A stretch of DNA of 64,000 nt from Candidatus Solirubrobacter pratensis (GTDB taxonomy: Bacteria; Actinomycetota; Thermoleophilia; Solirubrobacterales; Solirubrobacteraceae). Location of the stretch: the NCBI RefSeq assembly GCF_000425945.1, contig NZ_AUEK01000008.1:434001-498000 (forward strand), read 5' to 3'. Below the pieces are notes generated by a model, which saw only the letters and a list, made by a program, of their open reading frames with translations, searched no databases and was not told the origin of the DNA. Position numbers and translations under genes: made by a program. Below, piece by piece: positions 8,528 through 17,641 of this stretch; the first letter of the stretch is position 1; every line of letters starts with the position of its first letter.

Positions 8528-8554
8528 CGAGGTGGTCCTGGTGATCGGACCACC
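8508..8554. promoter_or_regulatory. Probable MocR operator (inverted plus direct repeat)
   Basis: GGTGGTCC at 8531-8538 and GGACCACC at 8547-8554 form a perfect 8-8-8 inverted repeat in the 47-bp gap between the divergent genes. A further direct copy, GTGGTCCTG, occurs at 8508-8516 inside the first codons of the regulator, 24 bp before the same 9-mer at 8532. Combined direct and inverted half-sites are typical of MocR operators, which are contacted by two wHTH domains. Confidence 0.68.
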
Positions 8555-8574
8555 GGGAGCCTATCGTCGCCGCC

Positions 8575-9519
8575 ATGTCCACCGCGACCGGCGAATCCGG
8601 AGACCGCACGGCGGCGCGCGGAGACGCGCGTACTGCGGTCCGGGCCGGGCTTGCGGCGTGCGGGGCGATGGCGGCGGTCGGGTCCTCGTTCGCGGTCCTC
8701 GACGGGATCCGCGACTACCCGGCGGCGGGCGGCCAGGCGCTGCGGTACACGCTCGGCGCGCTGATCCTCGCGGCGATCGCTCGCGGGCGGATCGGGCGCC
8801 CGCGGCGGACGGAGCTCGTGCGGCTCACGCTCCTCGCGGCGACCGGGCTGGCCGCGTTCAATCTGCTGGTACTCGCCGCCGAGGCCTCGATGGACCCTGG
8901 CAGCGTCGGCGTCGTGGTCGCGACGGTACCGGTCCTCCTCGCGCTCGCCGGCCCGCTTCAGGCCGGGCGACGCCCGCAGCCGCGGGTGATCGCGGCCGGC
9001 GCGATGGTCGCGGCGGGCGCCGCCGCGGTGCAGGGCCTCGGCGGAGACGTGACGGTCGCGGGGCTTGCCGCCGCGCTCGGCGCGCTCGCCTGCGAGGCCG
9101 CCTTCTCTCTGCTCGCGGCGCCGCTGCTCTCGACGCTCGGCCCCGTGTCGGTCTCCACGTGGGCGGTCGGGCTGGCCGTGCCGATGCTGGCGGTCCTCGC
9201 GCTGCTGACGGGGGGCCCCGCCGATGCGTTCCCCGCGCCCACGCTGAGCGAGGTCGCCGCGCTGGCGTGGCTCGCCGCCGTCGTCACCGCGCTCGCCTTC
9301 GTACTCTGGTACTCCGCCGTGCGCGCCCTCGGCGTCGAGCGCGCGGGACTGTTCGCCGGCGTCCTCCCCGTCGCCGCGCTGCTCTGCGCCGCCGCGCTCG
9401 GAGACTCGGAGCTGACGGCCGGCCGCGTTGCTGGCGTCCTGGCCGTCGCCGCCGGGATCGCCGCCGGCCTCAGCGTCGGGCGGCGATCTAGAGCTTCGTC
9501 GTCCCCGTCGCGTACGTGA
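8575..9519 (+). CDS. EamA-family (DMT) exporter
   Basis: 314 residues with about ten hydrophobic helices arranged as two EamA repeats; the second begins near residue 150 ([21 protein letters not shown]) and carries the typical end [22 protein letters not shown]. Drug/metabolite transporters of this type export amino acids or small metabolites across the inner membrane. Being divergent from a MocR regulator with a shared operator, it is the likely regulated target. The tail is basic ([12 protein letters not shown]). It overlaps the end of the convergent surface-protein gene by 32 bp. Confidence 0.92.
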   Translation: MSTATGESGDRTAARGDARTAVRAGLAACGAMAAVGSSFAVLDGIRDYPAAGGQALRYTLGALILAAIARGRIGRPRRTELVRLTLLAATGLAAFNLLVLAAEASMDPGSVGVVVATVPVLLALAGPLQAGRRPQPRVIAAGAMVAAGAAAVQGLGGDVTVAGLAAALGALACEAAFSLLAAPLLSTLGPVSVSTWAVGLAVPMLAVLALLTGGPADAFPAPTLSEVAALAWLAAVVTALAFVLWYSAVRALGVERAGLFAGVLPVAALLCAAALGDSELTAGRVAGVLAVAAGIAAGLSVGRRSRASSSPSRT

Positions 9520-12500
9520 TCCAGCGTCCGCCGGACTTGCGCTTGACGGTCAGCGTGACCGTCACGTCCACCGCGCCGCCGGCCTTCACGACGATCTGCG
9601 GCGAGTAGCGCGACCTGCTGGAGACCTTCTTGTTGACGGTCTTGGACTTGCGATCCGCGGTCACCTTCAGGGTGACCCGGAAGCTGCCCCTGCCGAGCGC
9701 CAGCGGCCGCAGCGTGGCGGTCGTGGACTCCGGCAGCGCGGAGATCTCGAGCTGGCCGAGCGCGCGTGCCGCGACCGTGCCCTTGCCGCGCCGCAGCACC
9801 GCGCGGCTCGCCGTGCGCGGCGTCGGCGCCGGCTTGCCCTTCGTCTTTGCCGGCCCTGTCGGCGGCGCCTTGCGCTCCGCCAGCACGACCGCCGGCGACG
9901 TGGCCGCGTTGCCCGCGCGATCGGTCGCTCTGACGGTGATCGTGCCCTTCGCGACCGCGAACGTCGCGCCGTTGCCGACGCCCGTCGCGGCGGAGCCGTC
10001 GACCGACCACGTCAGCCCGGCCAGTCCCGAGAGCGTGTCGCCGCCCGTCGCCGTGCACACGTACGCCGTGCCCGTGTCCGGCGCACACGAGACGCCCGCC
10101 GACGGCGGCGTGAGATCGACCTTGACCTGCGCAAGCGCCAGCTTCTCGTTGCCCGCGCCGTCGACCGCCCGGAACGTGAGCGGGTAGGAGCCCTCGGTGT
10201 CGACGGTGTAGCTGCCGCCCGACACCGCGGTCGCCGGCGCGTCGCCGCGCGCCCCCGTCAGCACCGACAGCCCCGAGGCGCCGCCATCGGCCGTGACCGA
10301 GCACACGGCCGGGCTCGAGCGCCACTCCGTCGTGCCGCAGCTCGCCGTCAGCGCCGGGGCGACCTTGTCGATCCCGACCGGGTCGTCGCGCCAGTCGGAC
10401 CAGTTCCCCGCGGCGTCGCGAATCCGCGTCGACAGCGTGTGCGAGCCGGACGCCGCGATCGAGACCGCGGTGGTCGTCTGCGACGCCCCGCCGTCGAGCT
10501 TCCACTCGACGCCGGCCACGCCGGAGGTCGCGTCGGATCCCGTCACGACCGTCGTGAAGTTCGTGTTCTGCCAGCCGCTCGCGGGCACCGCGGTCGTATT
10601 CGAAGGCTTCGTGCGATCGACCTTCACCGCCTCCCCGCGCCAGCCCGACACGTTGCCGGCCTTGTCGACCGCCTGCGTCTCCAGCAGCTGCACGCCGTCG
10701 GCGTCGACGACCGCGGGAGAGCCCGTGTGCGTCGCGCCGCCGCCGATCCGCCACTCGACGTGGTCGACGCCCGACAGCGAGTCGGTGCCGCTCAGCGCGA
10801 GCGAGAGGCCCGAGGCGGTCTGCCACGCCGTCGGCGCCGCGGCGCTCGTGTTGACCGGGTTGACGGTGTCGACCTTCAGCGACGAGAGCGTCCAGCCCGA
10901 CGCCTGCCCGGCGACGTCGAGCGCGCGATGGCGGATCGTGTGGTCGCCGTCGCTCGGCAGCGTGACGCTGCCGCCACTCACCACGTACTGCGAGGCGCCG
11001 CCGTCGACCTGGTACTCGATCTTGTCGATGCCCGAGCCGGGCGGCGGGTCGGTGCCCGCGAGCACGATGTTGCGCGTGTTCGTCCACGCGGGAGCGGGCG
11101 TGATCGCGGACGTGTCGACCGGCACGACCGTGTCGATGCCGACGGTCTGCTCGCGCCAAAGGGAGACGTTGCCGAGCAGGTCGTACGCGCGCGTCTCGAT
11201 CGTGTGCGGCCCGTCGCCCGTGATCGTGACGGTCGAGCCGACGGCGGCGCGCTGGATGTTGACGCCGCCGATGCGGTACTCCATGTAGTCCACGCCGACG
11301 CCCGCGCCGTCGTCGGCGTTGAGGGTCAGCACGACGTCGCGCGTCCGCCACCCGACGCCGACGGTCGTGGTCGTGTCGGTCGGCGCGGTGATGTCACCGG
11401 AGAGGCTGAGGTCGACGGTGACGGTCATCGACTTCCAGCCGCTCGTGTTGCCCGCATTGTCGACCGCCTGCGTCTCGAGCGTGTGCGGCCCCGCGCCGGA
11501 GATGCGCACCGTCGAGCCCGCCGCGACGCTGTGCTCGTCGCCGCCGTCGAGCATGTATTTGATGACGCTGATGCCGGAGTGCGCGTCGGACCCGCTCAGC
11601 GTGATCGGATAGTTGTTCGCGACCGCCCCGCTCGGGCCGCTCGTCGTGTCCGACGGCGCGACGTCGTCGATGTTGATCGTCTCGTCGCGATAGCCGGACA
11701 TGTTGCCCGCGACGTCGGTGGCCCATGTGCGCAGCATGTGCGTGCCGGCGCCGCTGACCACCGCGGTCTGGATGCCCGAAGGGCCCGTCGTCGGCGGCCC
11801 GCCGTCGACGGTGTAGGTCATCTCCGACATGCCGGAGACGCTGTCGGCGCCGCTCAGGACGACGGAGTACTGGGTCCGGCGCCAGGCGGAGCTCGCCGCC
11901 GGCGTGGTGTTGACGGGCGCCGACCCGTCGATCCGGATCGTGTTCGTCCTGTAGCCGGAGACGTGGCCCGCGTTGTCGTAGATGCGCGTCACGAGCGTGT
12001 GGTTGCCGTCGCCGGAGACGAGCACGTTGGCCGGGTTGCCGGTCGAGCTCTGGGTTCCGGCGTTGTCGAGCTTCCACTCGACCTTCTGCACGCCGGAGTG
12101 CGCGTCGTAGCCGGTCACCGGCACGGTCTGCGCCGACGTGAACCAGCCGCTCGAGGTCGACGTCTGGTCGGTCGGGACCACGGTGTCGATCCGCACGTAG
12201 CGCGTGTTCCAGCCGGACGCCTCGGCGCCGCCGTCGACGACCTGCGTCTCGAGCGTGTGCACGCCGTCGCCGGAGACCGGCACGTGGCTGTCGTTCGGGC
12301 CCGTGCCGGGAACGCCGTCGAGCTTCCAGTTGACGTGATCGATGCCCGAGCCCTGCGGGTCGATCCCCGACACGGTGATGTCGACGGGCGAGCTGCCCTG
12401 CCACAGCGTGGGCACCGCGGTCGTGTCCTGCGGGCCGGTCGTGTCGACCATCACGGTGTGCGTGACCCAGCCCGTGGCGTTGCCGGCGACGTCGACGACC

Positions 12501-13330
12501 CTGGTCTCGAGAGCGTGGGTGCCGTCAGGGATCACGACGGCCGCGCCGTTGGCGCCGCTGCTGCCGCCGACCGGCGCGCCGTCGACCTTCCACTCGACGT
12601 GCCCGACCCCGGACAGCGCATCCGTGCCGGTGACGTTGATCGTCGTCGGCGTGTACTGCCAGGTGGAGGGCACGACGGTCGTGTCGACCGGCGCGACGCT
12701 GTCGATCTGCACCGTGTCGCTGCGCAGCGTGGAGCGGTTGCCCGCGAGGTCCTCGACGAGCGTGTCGAGCGTGTGCGTGCCGTCGCCGGTGACGTTGAAG
12801 CTCGTGCCCGACGGGACCGACTGCACGCCGGCGCCGTCGAGGTCGTACTCGACGTGATCGATCGAGGAGACGCTGTCGGCGCCGGCGATCGTGACGTTCA
12901 CCGGCGTGCGCGACCATCCGCTCGGCACGATCGAGTTGTTGACCGGGACCGTCTTGTCGATCTGGACCGTGTCGTCGACCCAGTCCGACCAGATGCCGTT
13001 GGAGTCCTGCACGCGGTGGCTGAGGACGTGGATGCCGCTGACGTTGAAGGTGGGGACCGTCGGTCCGGGCTGCGACGCGCCGCAGTCGATCATCCACTCC
13101 GAGGCGACGACGTTCGTGCCGGTGATCGTCACGCTGACGTCGAAGCGCTGCCATCCCCCCGGGACGCTCGTCGTGTCGGTCGCGGTCGTGAGCCCGCCCG
13201 CCGGCGCGCCGGCGCAGGCGGTCGGCGCGGCGAACAGCGATGCGTCGGCGAGCGCCCGTCCTGGAACGACCAGGAACAGGAGCGTCAGCAGACACGGCAG
13301 GCGAGCGAGTGTGCGGGACCGAGGGTGCAC
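9488..13330 (-). CDS. Large secreted protein with 13 tandem Ig-like/OmpL47-type repeats
   Basis: About 1280 residues from a GTG at 13330, chosen because a good signal peptide follows directly (basic [11 protein letters not shown], hydrophobic [10 protein letters not shown], cleavage near GRALA). Thirteen repeats of roughly 85-95 residues follow, each with a W-containing start, a SGxDxxSGxxxVEWKLDG core, a DGxHTLETRVVDxAGN turn and a closing VxIDxxxP strand. The last two repeats are Cys-containing variants. A basic beta domain ([14 protein letters not shown] region) ends the protein. There is no LPxTG motif or membrane anchor. It is probably an extracellular adhesive or structural protein; ligand unknown. 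It lies downstream of the HD-GYP gene on the same strand. Confidence 0.85.
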   Translation of the reverse strand: MHPRSRTLARLPCLLTLLFLVVPGRALADASLFAAPTACAGAPAGGLTTATDTTSVPGGWQRFDVSVTITGTNVVASEWMIDCGASQPGPTVPTFNVSGIHVLSHRVQDSNGIWSDWVDDTVQIDKTVPVNNSIVPSGWSRTPVNVTIAGADSVSSIDHVEYDLDGAGVQSVPSGTSFNVTGDGTHTLDTLVEDLAGNRSTLRSDTVQIDSVAPVDTTVVPSTWQYTPTTINVTGTDALSGVGHVEWKVDGAPVGGSSGANGAAVVIPDGTHALETRVVDVAGNATGWVTHTVMVDTTGPQDTTAVPTLWQGSSPVDITVSGIDPQGSGIDHVNWKLDGVPGTGPNDSHVPVSGDGVHTLETQVVDGGAEASGWNTRYVRIDTVVPTDQTSTSSGWFTSAQTVPVTGYDAHSGVQKVEWKLDNAGTQSSTGNPANVLVSGDGNHTLVTRIYDNAGHVSGYRTNTIRIDGSAPVNTTPAASSAWRRTQYSVVLSGADSVSGMSEMTYTVDGGPPTTGPSGIQTAVVSGAGTHMLRTWATDVAGNMSGYRDETINIDDVAPSDTTSGPSGAVANNYPITLSGSDAHSGISVIKYMLDGGDEHSVAAGSTVRISGAGPHTLETQAVDNAGNTSGWKSMTVTVDLSLSGDITAPTDTTTTVGVGWRTRDVVLTLNADDGAGVGVDYMEYRIGGVNIQRAAVGSTVTITGDGPHTIETRAYDLLGNVSLWREQTVGIDTVVPVDTSAITPAPAWTNTRNIVLAGTDPPPGSGIDKIEYQVDGGASQYVVSGGSVTLPSDGDHTIRHRALDVAGQASGWTLSSLKVDTVNPVNTSAAAPTAWQTASGLSLALSGTDSLSGVDHVEWRIGGGATHTGSPAVVDADGVQLLETQAVDKAGNVSGWRGEAVKVDRTKPSNTTAVPASGWQNTNFTTVVTGSDATSGVAGVEWKLDGGASQTTTAVSIAASGSHTLSTRIRDAAGNWSDWRDDPVGIDKVAPALTASCGTTEWRSSPAVCSVTADGGASGLSVLTGARGDAPATAVSGGSYTVDTEGSYPLTFRAVDGAGNEKLALAQVKVDLTPPSAGVSCAPDTGTAYVCTATGGDTLSGLAGLTWSVDGSAATGVGNGATFAVAKGTITVRATDRAGNAATSPAVVLAERKAPPTGPAKTKGKPAPTPRTASRAVLRRGKGTVAARALGQLEISALPESTTATLRPLALGRGSFRVTLKVTADRKSKTVNKKVSSRSRYSPQIVVKAGGAVDVTVTLTVKRKSGGRWITYATGTTKL

Positions 13331-13361
13331 ACTCCCTCTATCGGCCGCCGACGCAGCGGTT

Positions 13362-14348
13362 TTAGAAGGGGTGGCTCCAGCCCGTGGGTCCCAGGGCGGT
13401 GAACGCGCCGACCGCCTCCGGATCGAACTGCGTCCCCGCACCGCCCGCGATCTCCAGAGCCGCCGCCTCGACCGTCCAGGACTCCTTGTACGGGCGCTCG
13501 TGGACGAGGATGTCGAAGACGTCGGCGACGTGCACGAGCCGCGCCGCGATCGGGATCGCCTCGCCCGCCAGGCCGTCCGGGTAGCCGCCGCCGTCCCAGC
13601 GCTCGTGGTGGTGGCGGGCGATCGTCTCGGCGGTCTCGAGCAGGTCCGACCCGCCGCGGGCGAGCACACGCGCACCGAGCACGGCGTGCGTCTTGACGAC
13701 CTCGAACTCCTCGTCGGTCAGCTTGCCGGGCTTGAGCAGGATCGAGTCCGGGATCGCGATCTTGCCGATGTCGTGCAGGGGCGCGGCCTGCCGGATCAGC
13801 GACACCTCGCGGTCGGGCATCCCGAGCCCGCGCGCCAGCCGCGCGGCGAGCTGTCCGACGCGCTCGGTGTGTTCGTACGTGTTGTCGTCGCGGTAGCCCG
13901 CCGCGGTGATCAGCCGCCGCAGCGTGTCGGCGCGCGCGGCCTCGAGCTCGCGCCGGCGCGTCACCGCCTGGGCGGCGAGCACGCCCTCCATCTCCGACTG
14001 GCGCACGCGCAGCGCGGAGCGCTCGGCGAGCGCGCGCAGACGCCACGCCGCGAGCAGGCCGACGCCGTCCTCGCCGCCGGCGATCGCCTCGACGCCGATC
14101 ACGGGCGGCCCCGCGTCCAGGCCGAACGGATCCAGGCGCAAGCGCAGTGCGGCCTCGGCGCCGCCGAGGGCGAGCACCGCCGCCGGCGGGTCCGCGACCG
14201 CGGCGCGGGCGATCGCGTCGGCGTCCCCGGCCAGCGCCGTCGCGTCGGCGCCGAGCGCCTGCAGGCGGGCGCGGACGGCCTGCACCGCGCCCAGGTCGTC
14301 CCCCGCGACCAGCACGGTCATCCCTCCAAGGGCGTCGGCGTCCTCCAT
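13362..14348 (-). CDS. HD-GYP domain protein with degenerate receiver domain
   Basis: 328 residues (translation may begin at the second Met, MTVLVAGDD). Residues ~10-115 have receiver-like secondary structure, but the strand that should carry the phosphoacceptor reads AAVLALGG with no Asp. A short helical linker (~115-145) leads into an HD-GYP domain with HTERV, HDIGKI and HHHERWDGGGYPDGLAG, the residues that bind metals and hydrolyse cyclic di-GMP. The enzyme would lower c-di-GMP in the cytosol, controlled by something other than phosphorylation of its own receiver. It is divergent from the Ser/Thr kinase with an 11-bp gap and lies upstream of the surface protein, so the three genes may be functionally linked. 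Confidence 0.88.
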   Translation of the reverse strand: MEDADALGGMTVLVAGDDLGAVQAVRARLQALGADATALAGDADAIARAAVADPPAAVLALGGAEAALRLRLDPFGLDAGPPVIGVEAIAGGEDGVGLLAAWRLRALAERSALRVRQSEMEGVLAAQAVTRRRELEAARADTLRRLITAAGYRDDNTYEHTERVGQLAARLARGLGMPDREVSLIRQAAPLHDIGKIAIPDSILLKPGKLTDEEFEVVKTHAVLGARVLARGGSDLLETAETIARHHHERWDGGGYPDGLAGEAIPIAARLVHVADVFDILVHERPYKESWTVEAAALEIAGGAGTQFDPEAVGAFTALGPTGWSHPF

Positions 14349-14359
14349 ACTGCGGCATC

Positions 14360-15670
14360 ATGGCGGAAGGGAGCGACGACCGGCGGATCGGGACGACCAT
14401 CGCCGGCTACCGGCTCGAATCGCGCATCGGGCGCGGCGGGATGGGCGTCGTCTACCGCGCCCACCACATCAACCTCGAGCGGCGCGCGGCGGTCAAGATC
14501 ATCGCGCCCGACCTGGCGGAGTCCTCCGGCTTCCGCGAGCGCTTCTCGCGCGAGGCGCGGATCGCCGCCGGGCTGCAGCACCCGAACATCGTCACCGTCT
14601 ACGACGCCGGCGAGGTCGACGGCACGCTGTACCTGGCGATGCAGCTCGTCGACGGCGCCGACCTGGCCGCCATGCTGCGCGCCGAGGGCCGCCTGCGGCC
14701 CTACCGCGCGATCGACACGTGCCGCCAGATCGCCGCCGCGCTCGACGCCGCCCACGCGCAGGGACTCATCCACCGCGACGTCAAGCCCGCCAACGTGCTG
14801 ATCGAGGGCCGCGTCGCCTACCTGACCGACTTCGGGCTCACCAAGCGGCTCGAGGGCACGCATGCGCCGCTCACGCGCGCGGGCGACGTCGTCGGCACGA
14901 TCCACTACGTCGCCCCGGAGCAGATCGAGGGCGGGACGGTCTCCGCGCGGACCGACGTCTACTCGCTCGGCTGCCTGCTCTACCACTGCCTCACGGGCCA
15001 GGTGCCGTTCGCGCGCGACACCGACGTCGGCGTGATCTACGCGCACCTGTCGGAGGATCCGCCGCGTCCGTCGCGGGTCCGAGCCGATCTGCCGGAGGGC
15101 CTCGACGCGGTCATCGCCAAGGGGCTCGACAAGGCGCCGGAGCGGCGCTTCCAGACCTGCGGGGACCTCATGGCGGCGGCGCGCTCGGCGGTCGACGCGG
15201 CGGGGCCGCTCGCGGAGACGTCGCCGCCGCGGCGCACCGGCAGCGTGGAGTCCGACGTGAGCGGCGCGATCCCCGGCATGCGCGACGCCGCCGCGGCCGC
15301 CCGCCGCGCGCGCGTGCTGCTGGCGGGCATGGACGCCTCCACGCGCGCGATCGCCCGCGTGGCGCTCGGCGACAAGGTCGACGTGCGCGAGGCGGCGACG
15401 CTCGGCATGGCGCTCGACGTCGCGCGCGACGCGCGCCCCGACCTCGTGATCCTCGCGTGGAAGACGACGGGGAGCGACGTGATCGGCGCGCTGCGCAGCG
15501 ACCCGCTGACGCGCGACTCCAAGGTGCTGCTGCTCGTCGACGACCGCGACGGCGCGAGCCGCGAGGTGCTGGCCGCCGGCGCCGACGAGAAGCTCTCGGC
15601 GCCGTTCTCGCCGCTGCAGCTGCAGGTCAAGCTGCGCAGGCTGCTCGGCGCGGACGCCACCGGGACGTGA
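14360..15670 (+). CDS. Soluble Ser/Thr protein kinase with C-terminal receiver-like domain
   Basis: 436 residues. The kinase domain (about 14-280) is complete: glycine loop IGRGGMGVVY, Lys46 in AAVKII, Glu65, HRD with Asp140, Lys142 and Asn145, DFG with Asp157, and the APE-type VAPEQ. It lacks the transmembrane and PASTA segments of PknB. After a disordered linker, residues ~320-430 resemble a receiver (RVLLAGMDASTR, PDLVILAWKT, LLLVDDRDG, AGADEKLSAPFS), but Trp replaces the phosphoacceptor Asp after VILA. This is an unusual pairing and mirrors the degenerate receiver in the divergent HD-GYP neighbour. Substrates unknown. Its stop overlaps the mobA start. Confidence 0.9.
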   Translation: MAEGSDDRRIGTTIAGYRLESRIGRGGMGVVYRAHHINLERRAAVKIIAPDLAESSGFRERFSREARIAAGLQHPNIVTVYDAGEVDGTLYLAMQLVDGADLAAMLRAEGRLRPYRAIDTCRQIAAALDAAHAQGLIHRDVKPANVLIEGRVAYLTDFGLTKRLEGTHAPLTRAGDVVGTIHYVAPEQIEGGTVSARTDVYSLGCLLYHCLTGQVPFARDTDVGVIYAHLSEDPPRPSRVRADLPEGLDAVIAKGLDKAPERRFQTCGDLMAAARSAVDAAGPLAETSPPRRTGSVESDVSGAIPGMRDAAAAARRARVLLAGMDASTRAIARVALGDKVDVREAATLGMALDVARDARPDLVILAWKTTGSDVIGALRSDPLTRDSKVLLLVDDRDGASREVLAAGADEKLSAPFSPLQLQVKLRRLLGADATGT

Positions 15671-16167
15671 TCGCGGCGATCCTCGCCGGCGGGCGCAGCC
15701 GGCGGATGGGCACCGACAAGGCGCTGGTCCCGTTCGGCGATGGGCCGCTGATCGCGCGGCCGATCGCCGCCGCGCGCGCCGCCGGGCTGGAGCCCGTCGT
15801 GGTGGCCAAGCGCGAGCTCGACGTCGGCGTCCCGGTCTGGCTGGACCGCTACGACACCTCGCATCCGCTCGCCGGCCTCGTCACGGCGCTGGAGCACGGA
15901 CCCGTCGTCGCGGTCGCGTGTGACCAGCCGTTCGTGACGCCCGAGCTACTGGCGGCGCTGGCCGCGCACGACGGCTTCGCGATCGCCAAGGGGGAGCCGT
16001 TCCCCGGCCGCTACGAGCCGAGCGAGATCCTCGTGCAGGCACTGCGCGAGGAGGCGCCGATGCGGGCGACGCTCGCGAAGCTGCACGCGGTCGAGCTCGA
16101 CGTCGAGCCGCGGCTGGTGACCAGTCTCAACACGCCCGAGGAGGTGGCGCGGTGGACGTCGCGGTGA
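15667..16167 (+). CDS. mobA: Molybdenum cofactor guanylyltransferase MobA
   Basis: 166 residues, starting at a GTG whose last bases form the kinase stop (GTGA overlap). The NTP-binding signature LAGGRSRRMGTDKAL lies at residues ~5-20, with the later motifs HPLAGLVTAL and VACDQPFVTPE typical of MobA. The enzyme attaches GMP to molybdopterin to make the bis-MGD cofactor for DMSO-reductase-type enzymes. The length is a little below the usual ~190, within the range for actinobacterial forms. No other molybdenum genes are nearby; translational coupling to a kinase is odd and may be only gene packing. A CTP- or other NTP-transferase of the same superfamily is the alternative. Confidence 0.85.
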   Translation: MIAAILAGGRSRRMGTDKALVPFGDGPLIARPIAAARAAGLEPVVVAKRELDVGVPVWLDRYDTSHPLAGLVTALEHGPVVAVACDQPFVTPELLAALAAHDGFAIAKGEPFPGRYEPSEILVQALREEAPMRATLAKLHAVELDVEPRLVTSLNTPEEVARWTSR

Positions 16168-16183
16168 TGGCCGCTACGCGGGA

Positions 16184-16660
16184 CTAGTTGGTGGTGGACG
16201 CGTCGGTGTTGATCTTGCCGGTGGTGCCGGTGGTGCCGGTCGGCGTCGCCGACGTGTCGGTGCTCGACGTGCCGGTGCTCGAGACCGCGTCGTTGTCCTT
16301 GTCGCCGGCGGGCTTGAGGCCGATCACGCGGCGGTTCTCGCCGGTCCCGTAGATGTGGTACTCGCGGCCGTTCTTCTTGACCATCACGAACGCCTCGCCG
16401 CTGCGCGAGTTCGAGCCCGTGTTGATGTACATGCCCTTGCGTGGGCCGGCGATGACGTCGGCGTACCTGTGACCGTCGACGGTGCGCGTCTTCTCGCCCG
16501 CGGGCGCCTTCTTGGCGCTCGTCGTGGACTCGGCCGTCGTGCTGGCGTCCTTGAGCGCCGCCGAGAACGACGTGCCGGTGGACTTCTTGCTCGCGCCGGT
16601 GGACTTCAGCGCGGCCGTGGCCCCGGCGGTGCCATCGATCTGGGACGAATGGACGGTCAT
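16184..16660 (-). CDS. Small Ser/Thr-rich protein of unknown function
   Basis: 158 residues. An N-terminal disordered half is rich in Ser, Thr, Ala and Lys (SFSAALKDASTT region). A compact middle follows at about 58-118, including DGHRYADVIAGPRKGMYIN, SGEAFVMVKKNGREYHIYG and RRVIGLKP. The tail is Ser/Thr/Gly low complexity. There is no signal peptide or membrane segment. The central beta-rich segment looks like a real folded module, but I do not recognise the family. It converges with mobA (16-bp gap) and is divergent from the acetyltransferase. Confidence 0.65.
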   Translation of the reverse strand: MTVHSSQIDGTAGATAALKSTGASKKSTGTSFSAALKDASTTAESTTSAKKAPAGEKTRTVDGHRYADVIAGPRKGMYINTGSNSRSGEAFVMVKKNGREYHIYGTGENRRVIGLKPAGDKDNDAVSSTGTSSTDTSATPTGTTGTTGKINTDASTTN

Positions 16661-16737
16661 CGGATGCCCCGGCTATCGGCCACTCGTCCAGCGAACTTGA
16701 ACCGCGTCGGATTCCGGACCGTCTAGCGTGCTCGCGC

Positions 16738-17262
16738 GTGGCCACGGAGATCGTCACGCGCTGGTTCCTCGAGATGACCGCGCCGGAGCAGCTCGCCCCC
16801 GCGCCCGCGCCCGACCCCGAGCTCGCGGTGACGCGCGCGGAGATTCCCTCGCCCGAGCTCTCGCGCTTCCTCTACGAGGCGGTCGGAGGCCCCTGGTACT
16901 GGCTCGACCGGCGCGACTGGGACCGTGCGCGGTGGCTGCAGGAGCTCGAGCGCTGCGAGACCTGGATCGCCTCGCTGCGCGGCACGCCGGCCGGCTACGC
17001 GGAGCTCGCGCCGAACGGGACGACCGTCGAGCTCACGTACTTCGGGCTGCTCGGCGACTTCATCGGCCGCGGCATCGGCCCGCGGCTGCTGCACGCGGCG
17101 GTGCGGCGCGCGTGGGAGCTGGGACCGGCGCGGGTGACGGTCAACACGTGCAGCCTCGACGGGCCTGCCGCGCTGCGCACGTACGAGCGTGCGGGCTTCT
17201 CCGTCGCCGGCCGGCGCGAGGAGCGCGTCGTGCTTCCCGACGCGCCTCCCGGGGCATGGTGA
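16738..17262 (+). CDS. GNAT-family N-acetyltransferase
   Basis: 174 residues from a GTG. The acetyl-CoA-binding motif A is seen as LLGDFIGRGIGPRLLHAAVR (R-x-x-G-x-G pattern, about 113-132), preceded by the ELTYFG strand and followed by NTCSLDGPAALRTYERAGF, the classical motif B region. An N-terminal aromatic stretch (GPWYWLDRRDW) probably shapes the acceptor site. It transfers acetyl from acetyl-CoA to an amine of unknown identity. It ends 4 bp before the NYN-domain gene and likely heads a three-gene operon with it and the UDP-sugar pyrophosphorylase. Confidence 0.9.
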   Translation: MATEIVTRWFLEMTAPEQLAPAPAPDPELAVTRAEIPSPELSRFLYEAVGGPWYWLDRRDWDRARWLQELERCETWIASLRGTPAGYAELAPNGTTVELTYFGLLGDFIGRGIGPRLLHAAVRRAWELGPARVTVNTCSLDGPAALRTYERAGFSVAGRREERVVLPDAPPGAW

Positions 17263-17266
17263 TGGC

Positions 17267-17641
17267 ATGCGCTGGATGGTCGACGCGAGCAACGTCATCG
17301 GGAGCCGTCCCGACGGCTGGTGGCGCGACCGCGCCGGCGCGGCGCGGCGGTTGATCGCCGAGCTTCGCGACTGGGCGGACGGAGACGATGTCATCGTCGT
17401 GCTCGACGCCGGGCCGGACGACCTGCTGGGTGCCGAGCGCGGCGTCGAGGTCGTGCGCTCGCCGAGGCGCGGACGCAACGCTGCCGACGACGAGATCGTC
17501 CGCCTGCTGGAGACCACGTACGATCCGGCCGACACGACCGTCGCGACCTCCGACGCCGAGCTCGCCGCGCGGGTGCGCGCCCTGGGCGCGCGCGTCGAGG
17601 GCGCCGGCACGTTCCGATCGCGGCTAGCATCAGCGCCGTGA
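17267..17641 (+). CDS. NYN-domain (YacP-like) RNase-type protein
   Basis: 124 residues. The PIN-like fold is marked by the first strand with catalytic Asp and Asn, WMVDASNVIG, the VIVVLDAGPDD strand, the AADDEIVRLLE segment and the final VATSDAELAARVRALGA with conserved SD. These acidic residues bind metal in NYN/YacP (Rae1-related) nucleases, which cleave RNA. It is shorter than B. subtilis YacP (~170). The ATG at 17267 was chosen because it gives the conserved MRWMVDASN start. The stop TGA overlaps the GTG start of the next gene. Confidence 0.85.
   Translation: MRWMVDASNVIGSRPDGWWRDRAGAARRLIAELRDWADGDDVIVVLDAGPDDLLGAERGVEVVRSPRRGRNAADDEIVRLLETTYDPADTTVATSDAELAARVRALGARVEGAGTFRSRLASAP

Noticed and set aside
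9428..13402. A 1324-codon open frame antisense to the surface-protein gene
   Set aside because: Its product is Arg/Ala/Val/Asp-rich with no folds, and it mirrors the repeat periodicity of the sense gene; high GC removes stops in this frame.
13331..13675. Extension of the surface protein upstream to an ATG at 13675
   Set aside because: The extra 115 residues are Arg/Ser/Thr nonsense overlapping the HD-GYP gene, while the GTG at 13330 is followed directly by a signal peptide.
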